Made by a program: the position numbers and the translations under genes. This document shows, one piece after another, positions 62,643-64,000 of a DNA stretch of 64,000 nt; within the stretch, counting starts at the first letter, position 1, and each line of letters begins with the position of its first letter. Source of the DNA: JAFDZV01 sp035549015 (GTDB taxonomy: Bacteria > Bacteroidota > Ignavibacteria > OLB7); contig DASZRW010000045.1 of NCBI GenBank assembly GCA_035549015.1, forward strand, positions 1 to 64,000. The letters are read 5' to 3'. A model generated the notes under the pieces. It was not told where the DNA came from, did not search any database, and saw only the letters and a program-made list of their open reading frames with translations.

Positions 62643-62861
62643 TGACCGGCTCATGATGCAGTACGGAGCCGGCTGCATGTATCGCAGTGCGATTGGCGGA
62701 CCGTGGCATCTCCATCCGCTGACGTTTCCGACAGGGGGAGCCCCGGCAGAGGAGCCGCGATGGCTCGCGACCGGATATCGCGGAAGCCGGATGCCTCGGA
62801 CGCCCTTCCATGCTGGATGATGTATCGCGTTCGGAGGAGGAGCGCAATGTGATGATTCGGT

Positions 62862-62880
62862 TACACCGGACGCCGGTGTA
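62862..62880. other. Perfect palindromic hairpin
   Basis: TACACCGG (62862-62869) and CCGGTGTA (62873-62880) pair perfectly around a 3-base loop. It could be an operator or a hairpin; no neighbour gene decides. Confidence 0.35.
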
Positions 62881-64000
62881 GCGAACGGGACATCCGATGC
62901 GCACGATTGCGCGCACCGCACCGATGCATTCAACACGCGGTCCCGGCGGATGGCCGTTCCAACGATGGCCAAGGCCGGGTGGCTATCCCGTTCGGGACGC
63001 CTGCGTGCGGCAAAAAACAATCACGGAAAATATTCAGTGCATGTGGATTTTCTCCTGCACCGGTTGTGCGGGCGCTGCACATTCGCCACCCATTTTCAAC
63101 CGCGCGTTGTTCGCGTTGAAACGTGAACGGAATGACAACGCAACCAGCAACATATATCACGACCGATCTGCTCCGCCCGCACGGCCCGCCGGCAGGAAAT
63201 GTGGTGTCTGCAGATGCAGGCGGTGGGTTGCCGGTGTCATCGTGGAACAGATCATGGATGAACCTCTTCGCCCCGCCCTCGCGCATTGTGACGGTAGTTT
63301 CTTTTGTTGCCGCCCCATGCGTTCAGATTGTTCAAATCCCGGTATGATCCGGTCTTCATGGAGGTGCCGCTCCGACGATCCACATCCGATTCGGCGCCCC
63401 CTTGTTCGCTCCGGACATGAGAGTGATCGATCCGGTTTCAACCATGAACGATGCGGAAGCCCGCACGTGGCTCCCCTTTCGTCGCTGATTGTTCCGGCGG
63501 CACTGTGCCGTACATGCAGCGTATCCGGCCGTGTCATGCTCCGAACGAAAATCGCGGAGCAGGAATTTCGTGACCCGGTTATCACGTAGCGCACTTCCGC
63601 GGCCTGTGCGCGCGCCTGCGCGGCATGTATAGGGAAGGCAGAATATCGATCGCAGTTATTTCAGACGGAGCGATGTGATGATACGATGTGCATCGTGGAG
63701 CAGATGAACGGAGACGAACGCGATTCCCGGTTGGAATTGCCGAGCAGCCTTCGCACGACTCCGCGGCGCCGGCCGGTGGATGCGGCCCCCTCCGTGCGGA
63801 CCTCATCGAACGCGATCCGTATTTCTCCGGGCACATTGCGGCGGTGATCGAGCCTTCCGCAGAAGCGTGAGTGGGAGCCGGGCGACCGGCGCGCCGGCAA
63901 CCGGCGCGGACGATGCCGAACGTCGGAGGGCGATGGTGGCCCGCTCCGCATGCGGACACATCTTCGGCGGGCTGCAAGCGCCGATCCGCGTATCTTGCGT

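Larger units (their letters stand above)
61703..64000. other. Gene-poor right end, about 2.3 kb
   Basis: Several open frames up to 247 codons exist on both strands, but their translations are arginine/proline/serine-rich with no domain, signal peptide or coherent composition, so I accept none. The stretch does contain stem-loops (61990-62047, 62619-62642, 62862-62880). It may hold an RNA gene, a regulatory region or decayed sequence. Confidence 0.5.

Noticed and set aside
62277..63020. 247-codon minus-strand frame in the right gene-poor region
   Set aside because: Composition is proline/arginine/cysteine-rich without secondary-structure pattern or family similarity; overlapping frames on the other strand are just as long.
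1..64000. CRISPR arrays, insertion sequences, prophage or integrase genes
   Set aside because: I looked for regularly spaced direct repeats, transposase-like proteins and terminal inverted repeats and saw none; the ATPase/TOPRIM module has no visible mobile-element flanks.

Overview
This window looks like chromosome from a high-GC member of the Bacteroidota/FCB group. Four things suggest it: seven proteins end in a Por-type (type IX secretion, T9SS) sorting domain, there are likely T9SS envelope parts (a DUF4835/PorD-like protein and a PorV/PorQ-like barrel), DUF4292 and other Bacteroidota-type lipoproteins are present, and some promoters resemble the Bacteroidota -33 TTG / -7 TAnnTTTG type. 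Kapaibacteriota, Ignavibacteriota or a relative would fit, but that is inference from gene content. I saw no rRNA, tRNA, CRISPR array, transposase or integrase.

Layout. 1-10.2 kb: the tail of a secreted protein, an OmpA-family protein with two OmpA-like domains, an ECF sigma/anti-sigma pair, and divergently a very large T9SS-exported mosaic protein. 10.3-16.3 kb: a PD40 lipoprotein, then a GC-poor two-gene ATPase + TOPRIM-like module (candidate defence system), then an acyl-CoA carboxylase beta subunit and small envelope proteins. 16.5-19.1 kb: HPr, a polyprenyl diphosphate synthase and type 2 IPP isomerase. 19.5-29.5 kb: envelope and secreted proteins (PD40 lipoprotein, double-PDZ protein, VCBS/FG-GAP protein, lipoprotein, metzincin protease, TPR protein). 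29.6-31.6 kb: thiamine pyrophosphokinase coupled to a DUF3891 gene, and an FKBP lipoprotein. 32-46.7 kb: envelope biogenesis (LptD, DUF4292 lipoprotein, TPR lipoprotein, L,D-transpeptidase, YihY, LolA, helix-hairpin-helix protein, PorV-like, PorD-like), interrupted by prfA. 46.8-52.6 kb: two tandem T9SS-exported subtilases. 52.8-57.9 kb: a TPP riboswitch followed by a tightly overlapping thiamine operon (thiO-thiS-thiG-tenI-like-thiD-GNAT-thiE) closed by a strong terminator. 58-61.7 kb: a small T9SS protein and a 1011-residue glycine/asparagine-rich repeat protein. 61.7-64 kb: about 2.3 kb with no credible gene but several stem-loops.

How it works together. Most of the window builds, loads or decorates the outer membrane: LptD places lipopolysaccharide, LolA and the LolB-like DUF4292 protein move lipoproteins, the PorD/PorV-like proteins would support T9SS, and proteases, adhesin-like mosaics and repeat proteins are the cargo. 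The thiamine operon makes the thiazole half, phosphorylates HMP and joins the two halves; the kinase at 29.6 kb makes the final TPP, which the riboswitch senses. No thiC, thiF or thiH is present here. The best candidates for new biology are the ATPase/TOPRIM module, the acetyltransferase locked inside the thiamine operon, the proposed riboswitch switching helix, and the structured gene-free right end.
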